64,000 bases of DNA from Desulfurobacteriaceae bacterium (GCA_027068415.1 JAMOTD010000009.1:124001-188000); one strand, 5' to 3'. Positions 25,386-33,771 are shown, numbered from the stretch's first letter. The notes: generated by a model not told the origin, from the sequence alone. Numbers and translations are program-made.

Positions 25386-27587
25386 ATTATCTATTATCTC
25401 GTTAAAGGTCTTTGAAGGCCTCATTGCAGCAGTAGCCTTCTCGTCGTCGGGGTGGTAGTAGCCGCCGATGTCCTTAGGTGAGCCCTCAGTAGCAGCGATT
25501 TCAGAGAGAATCTTCTCCTCGTTCTCAATGAGCTTTGCCGCTACGGGCTCAAAGATTTTCGCAAGCTCGGCGTCTTCGGTCTGAGCCGCAAGCTCCTCAG
25601 CCCAGTAGCGGGCAAGCCAGTAGTGGCTTCCGCGGGTGTCAAGCTGGCCGACCTTACGCTTGGGAGTCTTGTCGGTGTCAAGGTAGCGCTCAACGGCCTT
25701 TGAGAGTGTATCGGCCATAACGAGAATCTTCCTGTTCTCGCTTCCGGCTTGCTTGTAGGCAAGTTTTAATGCCTCAACGAAGGCAAGGAACTCACCGAGG
25801 CTGTCCCACCTGAGGTGGCCTTCCTTAACGAACTGCTGAACGTGCTTTGGAGCTGAACCGCCTGCACCGGTTTCAAAGAGTCCGCCTCCTGCAATAAGGG
25901 GAACGATTGAGAGGGCCCTTGCGGAGGTTCCGACCTCAATAATCGGGAAGAGGTCGGTCAAGTAGTCTCTGAGAACGTTTCCGGTAACAGAGATAGTGTC
26001 AAGTCCCTTCCTGAAGCGCTCCAAAGTGAACTTCATCGCCTCCCTCGGAGGCTTGATGTAGTACTCAACGCCCTCAAGGTCGTACTTGTTGAGCTCCTCC
26101 TTAACCTTCTCAATGAGCTCTCTGTCATGGGCCCTTAAAGAGTCAAGCCAGAAGACAATTGGAAGGCCGGTCTCTTTAGCCCTGTTCACCGCAAGCTTAA
26201 CCCAGTCGCGAATTGCGATGTCCTTTGTGTGGCAGCTACGGTAGATGTCCCCTTCCTCTACCTCGTGCTCCATTAAAACGTTTCCTTCCTCGTCAACAAT
26301 CCTGATTTTTCCGTCGACAGGGGGGAAGAAGGTTTTGTCGTGGGAGCCGTACTCCTCGGCCTTCATTGCCATAAGGCCAACATTCTGAACGGTTCCCACT
26401 TTTGTCGGGTCAAACTGGCCGCGAACTTTAATGTCCTCAACGATTTCGGAGTACATAGTGGCATAACAGCGGTCGGGAACGGTAATCACGCAGTCGTCGG
26501 TCTCACCGCTCGGTCCCCAACCCTGAAGGCCGTTCTTGATAACGGCGGGAATTGAGGCGTCAATGATTACGTCGTTTGGCCTGTGGAGGTTCGTAATTCC
26601 CCTATCTGAGTCAACCATGTAGAGGCGGGGCTGCTCTCTGTAAATCTCCTCAAGAGTCTTCTTAATCTCCTCTTGCTTCTCAGGAGGAAGTTTTGAGAGC
26701 TTGTTTTCAAGGTCAATGAGTCCTTTGTTCGGGTCAAACCCGATTTCCTCAAGCTCTTTGCCGTGCTTCTCAAAGAGCTTCCTGTAGTAAACCCTGATTG
26801 CGTCTCCGAAGATTACAGGGTCTGAAACCTTCATCATTGTAGCCTTAACGTGGAGGGAGAAAAGGATGTCCTTATCATTGGCGTCGTTGATTACCTCTTC
26901 AAAGAACTCCCTTAACTTCTTGCGGCTCATGTAAGTTCCGTCAATAACGTCGCCCATTCCGACTTCAATCTCTTTGAGAACCTGAACGTTTCCGTCCTTG
27001 TCAACAAACTCGTAGCGGATTTTCCCGTCCTTCTTAATCGTTACGGACTTCTCGTGCTCGTAGAAGTCGCCGCTCTTCATGTGGGCAACGTAGGACTCGG
27101 ACTTGGGAGAAACTTCCCTCATCTTGTGAGGGTGCTTCTTGGCGTAGTTCTTAACGGGCGGGGCGATGCGCCTGTCGGAGTTACCCTGCCTGAGAACCGG
27201 GTTAACTACTGAACCGACGCATTTGTCGTACTTGGCCTTGATTTCTTTCTCTTCTTCGGTTTGGGGGTTTTCGGGGTAGTCGGGAAGGTTGTAGCCTTGG
27301 GATTGGAGCTCCTTAATAGCCTCAATAAGCTGAGGAAGGGAAGCAGAGATGTTGGGAAGCTTAACGATGTTTGCCTCGGGCTTCCAGACGAGCTCACCGA
27401 GGTAGGCAAGGTCGTCGGGCTGGTAGCCGAACTGGGCGAGAATCCTCCCGGCAAGGGAGATGTCCCTCTGTTCAAGCTCCACCCCTGCGTGCTTAACGAA
27501 GTTCTTCATAATCGGGTAGAGGGAATAGGTTGCAAGGGCCGGAGCCTCGTCAACTTTTGTCCAGATAATAGTCGGCTTTTTTGCCAT
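25380..27587 (-). CDS. icd: Isocitrate dehydrogenase (NADP+), monomeric type
   Basis: A 735-residue monomeric IDH, about twice the size of the dimeric enzyme. Recognisable segments are [21 protein letters not shown], seen in part as [14 protein letters not shown], followed by [37 protein letters not shown], and [20 protein letters not shown]. In the reductive TCA cycle it runs as 2-oxoglutarate carboxylation to isocitrate. It lies between acn and aclB on the same strand, and a hairpin with a U run follows its stop. Some chemolithotrophs use a two-enzyme route instead; this gene implies the direct one (inference). Confidence 0.96.
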   Translation of the reverse strand: MAKKPTIIWTKVDEAPALATYSLYPIMKNFVKHAGVELEQRDISLAGRILAQFGYQPDDLAYLGELVWKPEANIVKLPNISASLPQLIEAIKELQSQGYNLPDYPENPQTEEEKEIKAKYDKCVGSVVNPVLRQGNSDRRIAPPVKNYAKKHPHKMREVSPKSESYVAHMKSGDFYEHEKSVTIKKDGKIRYEFVDKDGNVQVLKEIEVGMGDVIDGTYMSRKKLREFFEEVINDANDKDILFSLHVKATMMKVSDPVIFGDAIRVYYRKLFEKHGKELEEIGFDPNKGLIDLENKLSKLPPEKQEEIKKTLEEIYREQPRLYMVDSDRGITNLHRPNDVIIDASIPAVIKNGLQGWGPSGETDDCVITVPDRCYATMYSEIVEDIKVRGQFDPTKVGTVQNVGLMAMKAEEYGSHDKTFFPPVDGKIRIVDEEGNVLMEHEVEEGDIYRSCHTKDIAIRDWVKLAVNRAKETGLPIVFWLDSLRAHDRELIEKVKEELNKYDLEGVEYYIKPPREAMKFTLERFRKGLDTISVTGNVLRDYLTDLFPIIEVGTSARALSIVPLIAGGGLFETGAGGSAPKHVQQFVKEGHLRWDSLGEFLAFVEALKLAYKQAGSENRKILVMADTLSKAVERYLDTDKTPKRKVGQLDTRGSHYWLARYWAEELAAQTEDAELAKIFEPVAAKLIENEEKILSEIAATEGSPKDIGGYYHPDDEKATAAMRPSKTFNEIIDNL

Positions 27588-27621
27588 ATCCTCCTCCTAA
27601 GAGATTTGTTTTCTTAAGGAA

Positions 27622-27638
27622 GGGGGCGCAGAGCCCCC
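27622..27638 (-). terminator. Hairpin between acn and icd
   Basis: GGGGGC (27622-27627), 5-nt loop, GCCCCC (27633-27638). The sequence after it on the minus strand (TTCCTTAAG) is only weakly U-rich, so partial termination or mRNA processing is as likely as full termination. Confidence 0.55.
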
Positions 27639-27644
27639 TGATAA

Positions 27645-29600
27645 TTACTGGTTATTCTTCTTCTCAAACTTCTGCTTAACGTAGGCAAGAACGCCGCCTG
27701 CCTTGATGATTTCAACCTGCCTCTTGTTGAGGCCGTGCTTTGTAGGAATTGAGATTCCTTTAGTCCTGTTGATTACGGTAATGATGTTGTCCTCGCCGGG
27801 AGCAAAGTTTGAAAGGTCAATCTCAAGCCAGTCTCCCTGGTCAATCTTGTCGTAGTCCTCCTTGTTAACGAAAACGAGGGGGAGAATACCGAAGTTAATC
27901 AGGTTTGCGTGGTGAATACGGGCAAAGGACTTTGCAATTACGGCTTTAATTCCGAGGTACATGGGACCGATTGCGGCGTGCTCACGGGAGGAGCCCTGCC
28001 CGTAGTTCTCACCGCCTACGATAAATCCACCGCCCTTTTCTTTCGCCCTCTGAGCAAAAGTCTCGTCAACGACAGAGTAGACGTACTCAGAGATTGCAGG
28101 AATGTTGGAGCGGAGCGGAAGGATTTTCGCACCGCCAGGGATAATGTGGTCGGTAGTAATGTTGTCGCCGACCTTAAGGAGAACTTCACCCTCAAGCTTG
28201 TCTCCGAGGGGCTCCTTGTAGCCGACGTAGTTGATTGTCGGACCCTTCCAGATTTCAACTTCGTCAGGGTCGGCGGCAGGAGCGTAAATCATAGAGTCGT
28301 CAATCTCAAACTTCTCGGGGAGGAAGACCTTAATTTCCTCAAGTCCGAGGTCTCTGGGGTCGGTGATTACTCCCTTCATTGCAGTTGCGGCCGCAGTTTC
28401 GGGGGAGGCGAGGTAAACTTCGGCGTCCTTTGTTCCTGAGCGGCCGTAGAAGTTCCTGTTGAAGGTCCTGACGGAAACTCCTCCGGAAGGCGGAGCAAAT
28501 CCCATTCCGATACACGGGCCGCAGGCGTTCTCAAGAATCCTAAAGCCGGCCCTTAAGAAGACATCGTAGTAGCCTTCCTTATCCATCATTCTGAGAACCT
28601 GCTTTGAGCCGGGAGAGATTGCGGCGGAAACCATCGGGTGAACCATCTTACCGGTTCTCTTAAACATCTCTCCTACGGTCTTAAGGTCGCGGTAGGAGGA
28701 GTTTGTACAGGAGCCGATTGCGACCTGATGAACCCTTAAACCCTCAACTTCCTTAACCTTCTTAACGTTGTCGGGCATGTGGGGGCAGGCAATTAAGGGC
28801 TCAAGCTCGGAAAGGTCAATGTCTATAACCTCGTCGTAGGTTGCATCGGGATCTGCCTGCAGGGGCCTCCACTGGGCTTCTCTCCCCTGCGCCTTCATAA
28901 AGAGGTAAGTCTGCTCGTCACTGGGGAAGATTGAGGTTGTAGCTCCGAGCTCCGCACCCATGTTTGTAATGGTAGCCCTCTCGGGAACGGTAAGGTACTT
29001 AACTCCTTCACCGCCGTACTCAAATACCCTTCCGAGGCCTCCTTTAACTGTTAGCCTGCGAAGGAGCTCAAGGATAATGTCTTTAGCAGAGACGAAAGGC
29101 CTGAGCTTACCGTAGAGATTAACCCTTACAACTTTTGGCATTGTGAGGTAGAAGGGCTCTCCGGCCATTGCAAGAGCTACGTCCATTCCGCCGGCACCGA
29201 TTGCAAGCATCCCGATACCGCCGGCAGTGGGAGTGTGGGAGTCGGAACCAAGAAGCGTTTTACCGGGAACGGCAAACCTTTCAAGGTGGACCTGGTGGCA
29301 GATACCGTTTCCGGCCTTGCTGAAATAAACTCCGAACTTTGCGGCGGCAGTTTGAAGGAAAAGGTGGTCGTTTGCGTTCTCGGGGCCGCCTGCCTGAAGG
29401 GTGTTGTGGTCTACGTAGGAAACCGAAAGCTCGGTTTGAACCTTGGGCAGACCCATGGCCTCAAAGTGAAGGTAGGCCATAGTTCCGGTAGCGTCCTGAG
29501 TAAGGGTCTGGTCAATCCTGATGGCAATGGGCTTTCCGGGGGTCATGTCCCCTTCTACAAGGTGGGTCTTGATAATCTTCTGGACGATGTTCAGTCCCAT
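27645..29600 (-). CDS. acn: Aconitate hydratase
   Basis: A 651-residue aconitase with a [4Fe-4S] cluster. The cluster cysteines lie in GSCTNSSYRD and in NACGPCIGMGF. The N-terminal half has SYVDHNTLQ and GSDSHTPTAGGIG, and the swivel domain has GENYGQGSSREHAAIGP. It interconverts citrate and isocitrate. The short form matches the mitochondrial/AcnA-like bacterial group rather than AcnB. It is first in the minus-strand rTCA block, with a plausible promoter and phased repeats upstream. Confidence 0.95.
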   Translation of the reverse strand: MGLNIVQKIIKTHLVEGDMTPGKPIAIRIDQTLTQDATGTMAYLHFEAMGLPKVQTELSVSYVDHNTLQAGGPENANDHLFLQTAAAKFGVYFSKAGNGICHQVHLERFAVPGKTLLGSDSHTPTAGGIGMLAIGAGGMDVALAMAGEPFYLTMPKVVRVNLYGKLRPFVSAKDIILELLRRLTVKGGLGRVFEYGGEGVKYLTVPERATITNMGAELGATTSIFPSDEQTYLFMKAQGREAQWRPLQADPDATYDEVIDIDLSELEPLIACPHMPDNVKKVKEVEGLRVHQVAIGSCTNSSYRDLKTVGEMFKRTGKMVHPMVSAAISPGSKQVLRMMDKEGYYDVFLRAGFRILENACGPCIGMGFAPPSGGVSVRTFNRNFYGRSGTKDAEVYLASPETAAATAMKGVITDPRDLGLEEIKVFLPEKFEIDDSMIYAPAADPDEVEIWKGPTINYVGYKEPLGDKLEGEVLLKVGDNITTDHIIPGGAKILPLRSNIPAISEYVYSVVDETFAQRAKEKGGGFIVGGENYGQGSSREHAAIGPMYLGIKAVIAKSFARIHHANLINFGILPLVFVNKEDYDKIDQGDWLEIDLSNFAPGEDNIITVINRTKGISIPTKHGLNKRQVEIIKAGGVLAYVKQKFEKKNNQ

Positions 29601-29641
29601 TTCTCCTCCTTGTTGAAAAGAGCTTTTAGGTTTCCCAAGCT

Positions 29642-29670
29642 ATCTTACTTGGTTGTAAAAATTATGTAAA
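29642..29670 (-). promoter_or_regulatory. Candidate promoter of acn
   Basis: On the minus strand TTTACA (29670-29665), 17-bp spacer, TAAGAT (29647-29642). The -35 box is part of the phased repeat array. The start codon is about 40 bp downstream. Confidence 0.5.
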
Positions 29671-29687
29671 AATTTTGTAAAAATTTC
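29655..29687. repeat. Three 11-bp tandem GTAAAAATTNN repeats upstream of acn
   Basis: GTAAAAATT begins at 29655, 29666 and 29677, exactly one helical turn apart. The block is 55-87 bp before the acn start, close to the 68-106 bp seen for the similar block upstream of aclB. Confidence 0.6.
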
Positions 29688-29894
29688 AAGCGGAGGGAGG
29701 AGGGGAGCTCCCCTTGAAAAACCGAGAAAAAAGAAATAGAATTGACCAAAAGGTCTTTCACAGGAGAATAGGAAATTAGGGGTTTCTAACAATTGTCTAC
29801 CTCAGGGCTATTGACTCACAAGGCCTTAAGTCGTTTATTACGATTTAACCTAAAAGTAATACCCTTGATTTACAAGGGTTTTAGAAAAGGTGCG
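29688..29894 (+). promoter_or_regulatory. CRISPR leader region
   Basis: About 200 bp without a gene, AT-rich, immediately upstream of the first repeat. It holds a 14-bp palindrome AGGGGAGCTCCCCT (29701-29714), GACC-AAAA-GGTC (29744-29755), a TTGACT box (29811) with weak TTTATT 17 bp on, and a stem ACCCTTG-ATTTA-CAAGGGT (29861-29879) ending 15 bp before repeat 1. The leader assignment follows from repeat polarity and the decayed repeat at the opposite end. Confidence 0.6.
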
Positions 29895-30144
29895 GTTGAA
29901 AGGCCCGAAAAAATGAGCGGGATTGCGACACGAAACACTTATCCTGGCCCCCATTTCAGATTTATATGTTGAAAGGCCCGAAAAAATGAGCGGGATTGCG
30001 ACTTCATCTTCTGATAAAGATGGGAAGTACTTAGCTAAGTTGAAAGGCCCGAAAAAATGAGCGGGATTGCGACGAGATCCTGTCTCCTTGTAAACTTTCT
30101 TGATTTCTTGTTGAAAGGCCCGAAAAAATGAGCGGGATTGCGAC
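29895..30144 (+). CRISPR. CRISPR array: 4 identical 35-bp repeats, 3 spacers
   Basis: Repeats at 29895-29929, 29968-30002, 30039-30073 and 30110-30144 are identical. They start GTTGAAAGGCCCG and end GCGGGATTGCGAC. Spacers are 38, 36 and 36 nt (29930-29967, 30003-30038, 30074-30109). The last 8 nt, ATTGCGAC, resemble the 5' handle of type III and I-B crRNAs, so the transcript runs on the plus strand. Cas6 (6136) is the likely processing enzyme and the csm complex (16452-22022) the effector. The array is very short. By eye no spacer matches the window. Confidence 0.97.
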
Positions 30145-30255
30145 TTAGGGCTGTGGAAATATCCGAGTGAACGGAACCACGGCCGGCTTTTAATTTCCGC
30201 TTAAAACGGCTCTCTACCTCTTTGAAATGCCCGGAAAATTAAGCAGGACTTTCGG
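30145..30255 (+). repeat. Decayed CRISPR repeat downstream of the array
   Basis: Bases 30221-30255 (TTTGAAATGCCCGGAAAA onwards) align without gaps to the 35-bp repeat at about two thirds of positions. It is separated from repeat 4 by 76 bp, about the size of two spacers. A fainter match, TGTGGAAATATCCGAG near 30152, may be a second remnant. This marks the leader-distal, ageing end of the array. Confidence 0.6.
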
Positions 30256-30373
30256 CAATTCTCCTCTCCTTTTGGCTTTAGTAAACTAAACATTGATTCA
30301 TAGTTTAGGAACTCTCCCAAAAGGGAAAAAGTACCTATTTTTAGGGGGAAACTAAAAGAAGGAGAGGGTGGAA
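30256..30373 (+). promoter_or_regulatory. Structured leader of rtcB
   Basis: Three complementary pairs occur in 90 bp. CCTTTTGG (30268-30275) pairs with CCAAAAGG (30317-30324). Nested inside, TAAACTA (30282-30288) pairs with TAGTTTA (30301-30307). TTTTAG (30339-30344) pairs with CTAAAA (30352-30357) just before the ribosome binding site. They could be operators or RNA structure. Confidence 0.45.
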
Positions 30374-31555
30374 ATGGCCGTTGAGCCGACGGTTATTGAA
30401 GGGAGAGTTCCGATTTACGTTTACGCCAAAGAGATTGAGCCAGAAGTAAGGGCGCAGATTGAGAGGCTAAAAGATTTACCCTTTTTCAGGGATAAGATTG
30501 TAATAATGCCCGACTGCCACGCCGGTAAGGGGTGCGTAATAGGATTTACCGGCTACTTTGACGAGGTCGTAATTCCAAACATAGTAGGGGTTGATATAGG
30601 GTGCGGAGTCTATACTTACCCCCTCGGAATAAAAGTTGACAGGAAAAACCCGCAGGCAGACATCAACCTACCCAAATTTGACGCCTTCGTTAAGGGAAAT
30701 ATCCCTACGGGGCTCACTTCACGAAGTAAGAAGAACGCCAAGAAGCTACCGCTAACAAAAGAGGATAAGGAGCTCCTATCAGAAATCCGCTCAATCCTCA
30801 TTAACACATACAAGATTGACCTAAACGAGCCCCTTTTACAGGTAGGAACTTTGGGCAGCGGAAATCACTTCTTGGAGTTAGGGATTGACGAAGAGGGGGA
30901 GCTCCACCTGACAGTCCACACAGGCTCAAGGAACTTAGGGCTAAAGGTTTGCAACCACTTCCAGAGAAAGGCAAAGGAGTACACGAAGAGAGTTATGCCC
31001 GACCTTCCGGCAGACCTTTCTTTCCTGCCCCTAAATAAGGGAGGAAGGGAGTACTTGAGGGCAATGAGGCTTGCCCAGAGGTACGCAGACCTAAACAGGA
31101 GAACGATTTTAAAGATTATCGTTGAGGAGTTCTTCAGGCAGGAGTTTAAGGAGAAAAAGCTTATAAAAAGCGTTCACAACTACATAGACCTTGATAGGGA
31201 CATGTGCGTAAGGAAGGGGGCAATTTCGGCACACAAAGGGGAGAAAGTAGTAATTCCCTTTAACCTGACTACCGGACTGATTATAGGAAGGGGGAAAGGA
31301 GTAAGGGAGCTTAACCTCTCTGCTCCTCACGGTGCAGGAAGGAAGTTGAGCAGGAGAAGGGCAAAAGAACTCTTTTCTGTTTCTGACTTTAGAAGAGCCG
31401 TTGAGGAGGCCGGAGTTTACTCCTCAACCGTTTCAAAGGAGACCCTTGACGAAGCTCCCTTTGCCTACAAAGACCCTAACGAGATTTTGGAGTTCCTGCC
31501 TAAAACCGTTGAGATTGAGAAGTTCGTAAAACCGATTTACAACCTGAAAGGCTAA
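30374..31555 (+). CDS. rtcB: RtcB family RNA-splicing ligase
   Basis: A 393-residue RtcB counted from ATG 30374 (GGAG 9 nt upstream; a GTG at 30368 is in frame). Key motifs are MPDCHAGKGCVIGFTG, GVDIGCGV with the metal-binding Cys, GTLGSGNHFLEL, a metal-site histidine in VHTGSRNLG, and GAISAHKGE. The guanylylation region APHGAGRKLSR carries the His that receives GMP. It joins 2',3'-cyclic phosphate or 3'-phosphate RNA ends to 5'-OH ends. It is shorter than E. coli RtcB, like one bacterial subgroup. It lies next to the CRISPR array, but no functional link is shown. Confidence 0.94.
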   Translation: MAVEPTVIEGRVPIYVYAKEIEPEVRAQIERLKDLPFFRDKIVIMPDCHAGKGCVIGFTGYFDEVVIPNIVGVDIGCGVYTYPLGIKVDRKNPQADINLPKFDAFVKGNIPTGLTSRSKKNAKKLPLTKEDKELLSEIRSILINTYKIDLNEPLLQVGTLGSGNHFLELGIDEEGELHLTVHTGSRNLGLKVCNHFQRKAKEYTKRVMPDLPADLSFLPLNKGGREYLRAMRLAQRYADLNRRTILKIIVEEFFRQEFKEKKLIKSVHNYIDLDRDMCVRKGAISAHKGEKVVIPFNLTTGLIIGRGKGVRELNLSAPHGAGRKLSRRRAKELFSVSDFRRAVEEAGVYSSTVSKETLDEAPFAYKDPNEILEFLPKTVEIEKFVKPIYNLKG

Positions 31556-31578
31556 AGGAGGGGCGGCTACCCCTCCTT
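31555..31578. terminator. Shared hairpin between rtcB and the NIT-domain gene
   Basis: AAGGAGGGG (31555-31563), loop CGGCTA, CCCCTCCTT (31570-31578). The stop codons of both convergent genes fall in or at the edge of the hairpin. T runs are short in both directions. Confidence 0.6.
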
Positions 31579-32577
31579 AACCCTGAGAGAGACAAAGGAT
31601 ACGGCAAGAATAACTGCAATCGCAATAAAGGAGAGGATAAGAACGCCGTTAAGCCTCTTTTTAGCCTCTTTCTTTATCTCTTCAATTCTGTTAATTAGGT
31701 CTTTGGCTATAAAGCTCTCAACCCTGTGCATAAGGTCAATTTTCTTCGTAATCGTTGAGAACCACTGATTGGGGTCAATGTTGAGAGCTCCCTCGGTAAA
31801 GGGAGAGGAGAGGGCGAGCCTTTCGTAGTTGAGAACTTGAAGCGAGGGCTCAGAAGAGACTACAGTCTTCCTGTAGTACTCCCTTACCCTGTCGGGTGCG
31901 GCCAGTGAGAAAGCCTTTAAGAAGGCCTTCTGCTGTGCCATCAGGTCAACGAACCTTGTAAAGAGCTGGGGAGACGTAAACCTTTTATTGGCAAAGGCGA
32001 TAGAAAGAACGGCCCTTTCAAGGCCTGCTTTTTCCTTTGCGTACATAAAGTCGGCGTAAGCAAGGAGCTCCTTAGCAACTCCGGCGTCATTTGCGTACCT
32101 CGCAAGGAGAGCTACAGAGTCTATAAGGTCGTTATTGAGCTGGGTATAGTACCTGATTGCCTCCCGAAGAGGAATCTGCAGGGAGTCAACCTTTACCCTT
32201 ACCTGGCTTATGTCGTTTAGCTTATTAAGAATAACAGAGAGGAAAACTTCCTGAGCCTTGGAGGGAAGAGCGGAGACGTACTCTTTTGTCAGGTACTTCT
32301 CAAGCTCCTTAATTTTCTCGTCAGTAAGCCTCCTCTGCTCCTGAAGTTCCTCCCTAAAAGCCTTACCGCCGCTTCCAAGGAAGCCGGCAGTTCTTCCTCT
32401 TTCCTTCTGAAATTCGTGGACGAGCTCTGAGATTTTTGTTGAGAGGACAACACTCCTCTCAAGGGATTGAGATACCTTAAGGGATTGACGAGCTTCTCCT
32501 ACGAGAAAGTAGGAAAGGACGAGGATTGCCACAAGGGAAACGAGTGAAAGAGTTAAAAACTTTAGCTTAAGGTTCAC
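31567..32577 (-). CDS. NIT-domain membrane sensor protein without output domain
   Basis: A 336-residue protein from GTG 32577. A membrane helix at about 8-28 (LTLSLVSLVAILVLSYFLV) is followed by an all-helical periplasmic region of about 275 residues, a second helix at about 310-330 (GVLILSFIAIAVILAVSF), and a 6-residue tail. The start of the sensor, with SELVHEFQKERGRTAGFLGSG (split as QKERGRTAGFLGSGG), is the hallmark of the NIT nitrate/nitrite-sensing domain. In known proteins this domain precedes HAMP plus a kinase, cyclase or chemoreceptor module; here translation stops after the second helix. The ribosome binding site lies in a 17-bp stem. Confidence 0.75.
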   Translation of the reverse strand: MNLKLKFLTLSLVSLVAILVLSYFLVGEARQSLKVSQSLERSVVLSTKISELVHEFQKERGRTAGFLGSGGKAFREELQEQRRLTDEKIKELEKYLTKEYVSALPSKAQEVFLSVILNKLNDISQVRVKVDSLQIPLREAIRYYTQLNNDLIDSVALLARYANDAGVAKELLAYADFMYAKEKAGLERAVLSIAFANKRFTSPQLFTRFVDLMAQQKAFLKAFSLAAPDRVREYYRKTVVSSEPSLQVLNYERLALSSPFTEGALNIDPNQWFSTITKKIDLMHRVESFIAKDLINRIEEIKKEAKKRLNGVLILSFIAIAVILAVSFVSLRVKEG

Positions 32578-32643
32578 TCCTAACCTCCTGGTAAATTTGA
32601 TTTGGACTGTAATTTTAATTGATTTAGAGGTCAGGAGTGAACC
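32571..32643 (-). promoter_or_regulatory. Stem-loop that would occlude the NIT gene ribosome binding site
   Basis: GGTTCACTCCTAACCTC (32571-32587) is complementary to GAGGTCAGGAGTGAACC (32627-32643) except at one position. In the minus-strand RNA that position becomes a G-U wobble, so all 17 positions pair around a 39-nt loop. The downstream arm contains both the GAGGUUAGGAG binding site and the GUG start codon. This is the geometry of a translational switch or RNA thermometer. Confidence 0.65.
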
Positions 32644-32650
32644 CGTAAGT

Positions 32651-33724
32651 TTAAGCTACCGGGTAAGCGAACTCCGGCCTCTCCTCAACAAGCTTAATGT
32701 CGGTTGCCTCTTTGGGAAGGGGAACAACCTTTACCCTCTCAACCCACCTCTCGGGAAGGTGGATAACCCTTCCGCCTATCCTGATTGTTGCGGGAGCAAC
32801 CCTTGCCTTATACTTGATTCTGACGCCCCAAACCTTTCTGCCAAATTTATTCTCAAACTCGCCGGGGCCTTCAATCTCAATGTCTTTAGCGCTTCCAGGG
32901 AAGTAGATTCTCTTGGCGTAGTGCCTGTTCCTCCCCTTGTGGAAGTAAACAAGCCAGAGGACTTTACCCTCCTTGTACTTGGCCTCGGTGGGAATGTACT
33001 TCTCTGCCTTTTCCTCCTCCTCCAGAAGCCTCTGGACGTACTGCTCTAAGGTCTCGTCCTCTCTAACCTCGTTCTCAGTCCAGACCTCAAACTCAACTTT
33101 CCAACCCTTAACCTCTGCAATTATGTTTGCCAGCTTAACGTTCCTCTTCTCTTCCTTCTCAACGAGCTCGTCAATTTTGTCTAAGGTGTCGGCGAACCTT
33201 TCCCTAAAGTCGGGAAGCTTTGTAATTGCAACAATCAGGTCTCCCTGTTTCTTGAGCCTCTCAAGGGTTTCTTCACTGTCGGCAAGGACCATTGCCTTCC
33301 TGATTTCGCAGAAGTTCCTGCGGAGCTCCTCAAGAATTTCAGGAGAGAGCTTCAGGTCAACAACGCTCTCAAGGATTTCCTTCATTACCTTTTCAGGAAT
33401 CTCCTTGAGCCTTTCCTCAATTGTAAGGTTGTCACTTCCCCAGGGCCTGTACTCCTTGTCCCAGCCCTTGTACTTGGTGATGTAGTTTGCAAGCCTTACG
33501 GTTACCCTGTTCTCCTCACAGGCAACTTCCCTGAGCTCCTCAACCATTGAACCGAACTTCTTCTTCCAGAAGGGGGAGTAGGTTAGGGTACACAGGTAGT
33601 CCGAGCGCTTTTTGAGGTCTGTGAGCTGTTCGGAAGTTTCAACCTCAAGCATTTCGTCTCTGATGATGCAGTTGATACGCCTGATGTCTTCGGGTCCTTC
33701 AACCCTTCCGTAGATTACTGCCAT
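32651..33724 (-). CDS. Unrecognised protein with internal 79-residue duplication
   Basis: A 357-residue protein from ATG 33724, preceded by GGAGGGAG; an in-frame GTG at 33736 is less likely. Residues 17-95 and 137-215 align without gaps. Twenty-five identities include C-x-IR-x-x-M, L-x-x-LKK-x-x-D, V-x-LAN-x-I and KGW. Each unit is probably a helical domain of four to five helices. The rest (about 225-357) looks beta-rich, with KVLWLVYFHKGRNRHYAKRI and GGRVIHLPERW. No signal peptide or membrane helix is seen, and no family is recognised. It lies between a DUF505 gene and the NIT sensor, all on one strand. Confidence 0.75.
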   Translation of the reverse strand: MAVIYGRVEGPEDIRRINCIIRDEMLEVETSEQLTDLKKRSDYLCTLTYSPFWKKKFGSMVEELREVACEENRVTVRLANYITKYKGWDKEYRPWGSDNLTIEERLKEIPEKVMKEILESVVDLKLSPEILEELRRNFCEIRKAMVLADSEETLERLKKQGDLIVAITKLPDFRERFADTLDKIDELVEKEEKRNVKLANIIAEVKGWKVEFEVWTENEVREDETLEQYVQRLLEEEEKAEKYIPTEAKYKEGKVLWLVYFHKGRNRHYAKRIYFPGSAKDIEIEGPGEFENKFGRKVWGVRIKYKARVAPATIRIGGRVIHLPERWVERVKVVPLPKEATDIKLVEERPEFAYPVA

Positions 33725-33771
33725 CTCTCCCTCCACTAAATTTGGTTTACCCCCTCGTTATTCTTTGAGAA

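Noticed and set aside
25370-25397. Antisense promoter (TTTACA-N16-TATTAT) into the 3' end of icd
   Set aside because: The boxes fall in an AT-rich repeat block where such matches are expected by chance; no supporting downstream feature.
29930-30109. Self-targeting spacers
   Set aside because: By eye none of the three spacers matches another part of the window; a full genome search was not possible.
29895-30144. CRISPR array transcribed on the minus strand
   Set aside because: The handle-like ATTGCGAC end, the AT-rich leader on the left and the decayed repeat on the right all favour plus-strand transcription.
31567-32577. Methyl-accepting chemotaxis receptor
   Set aside because: The NIT domain and membrane helices fit the sensor half, but HAMP and the methyl-accepting signalling hairpin are absent.
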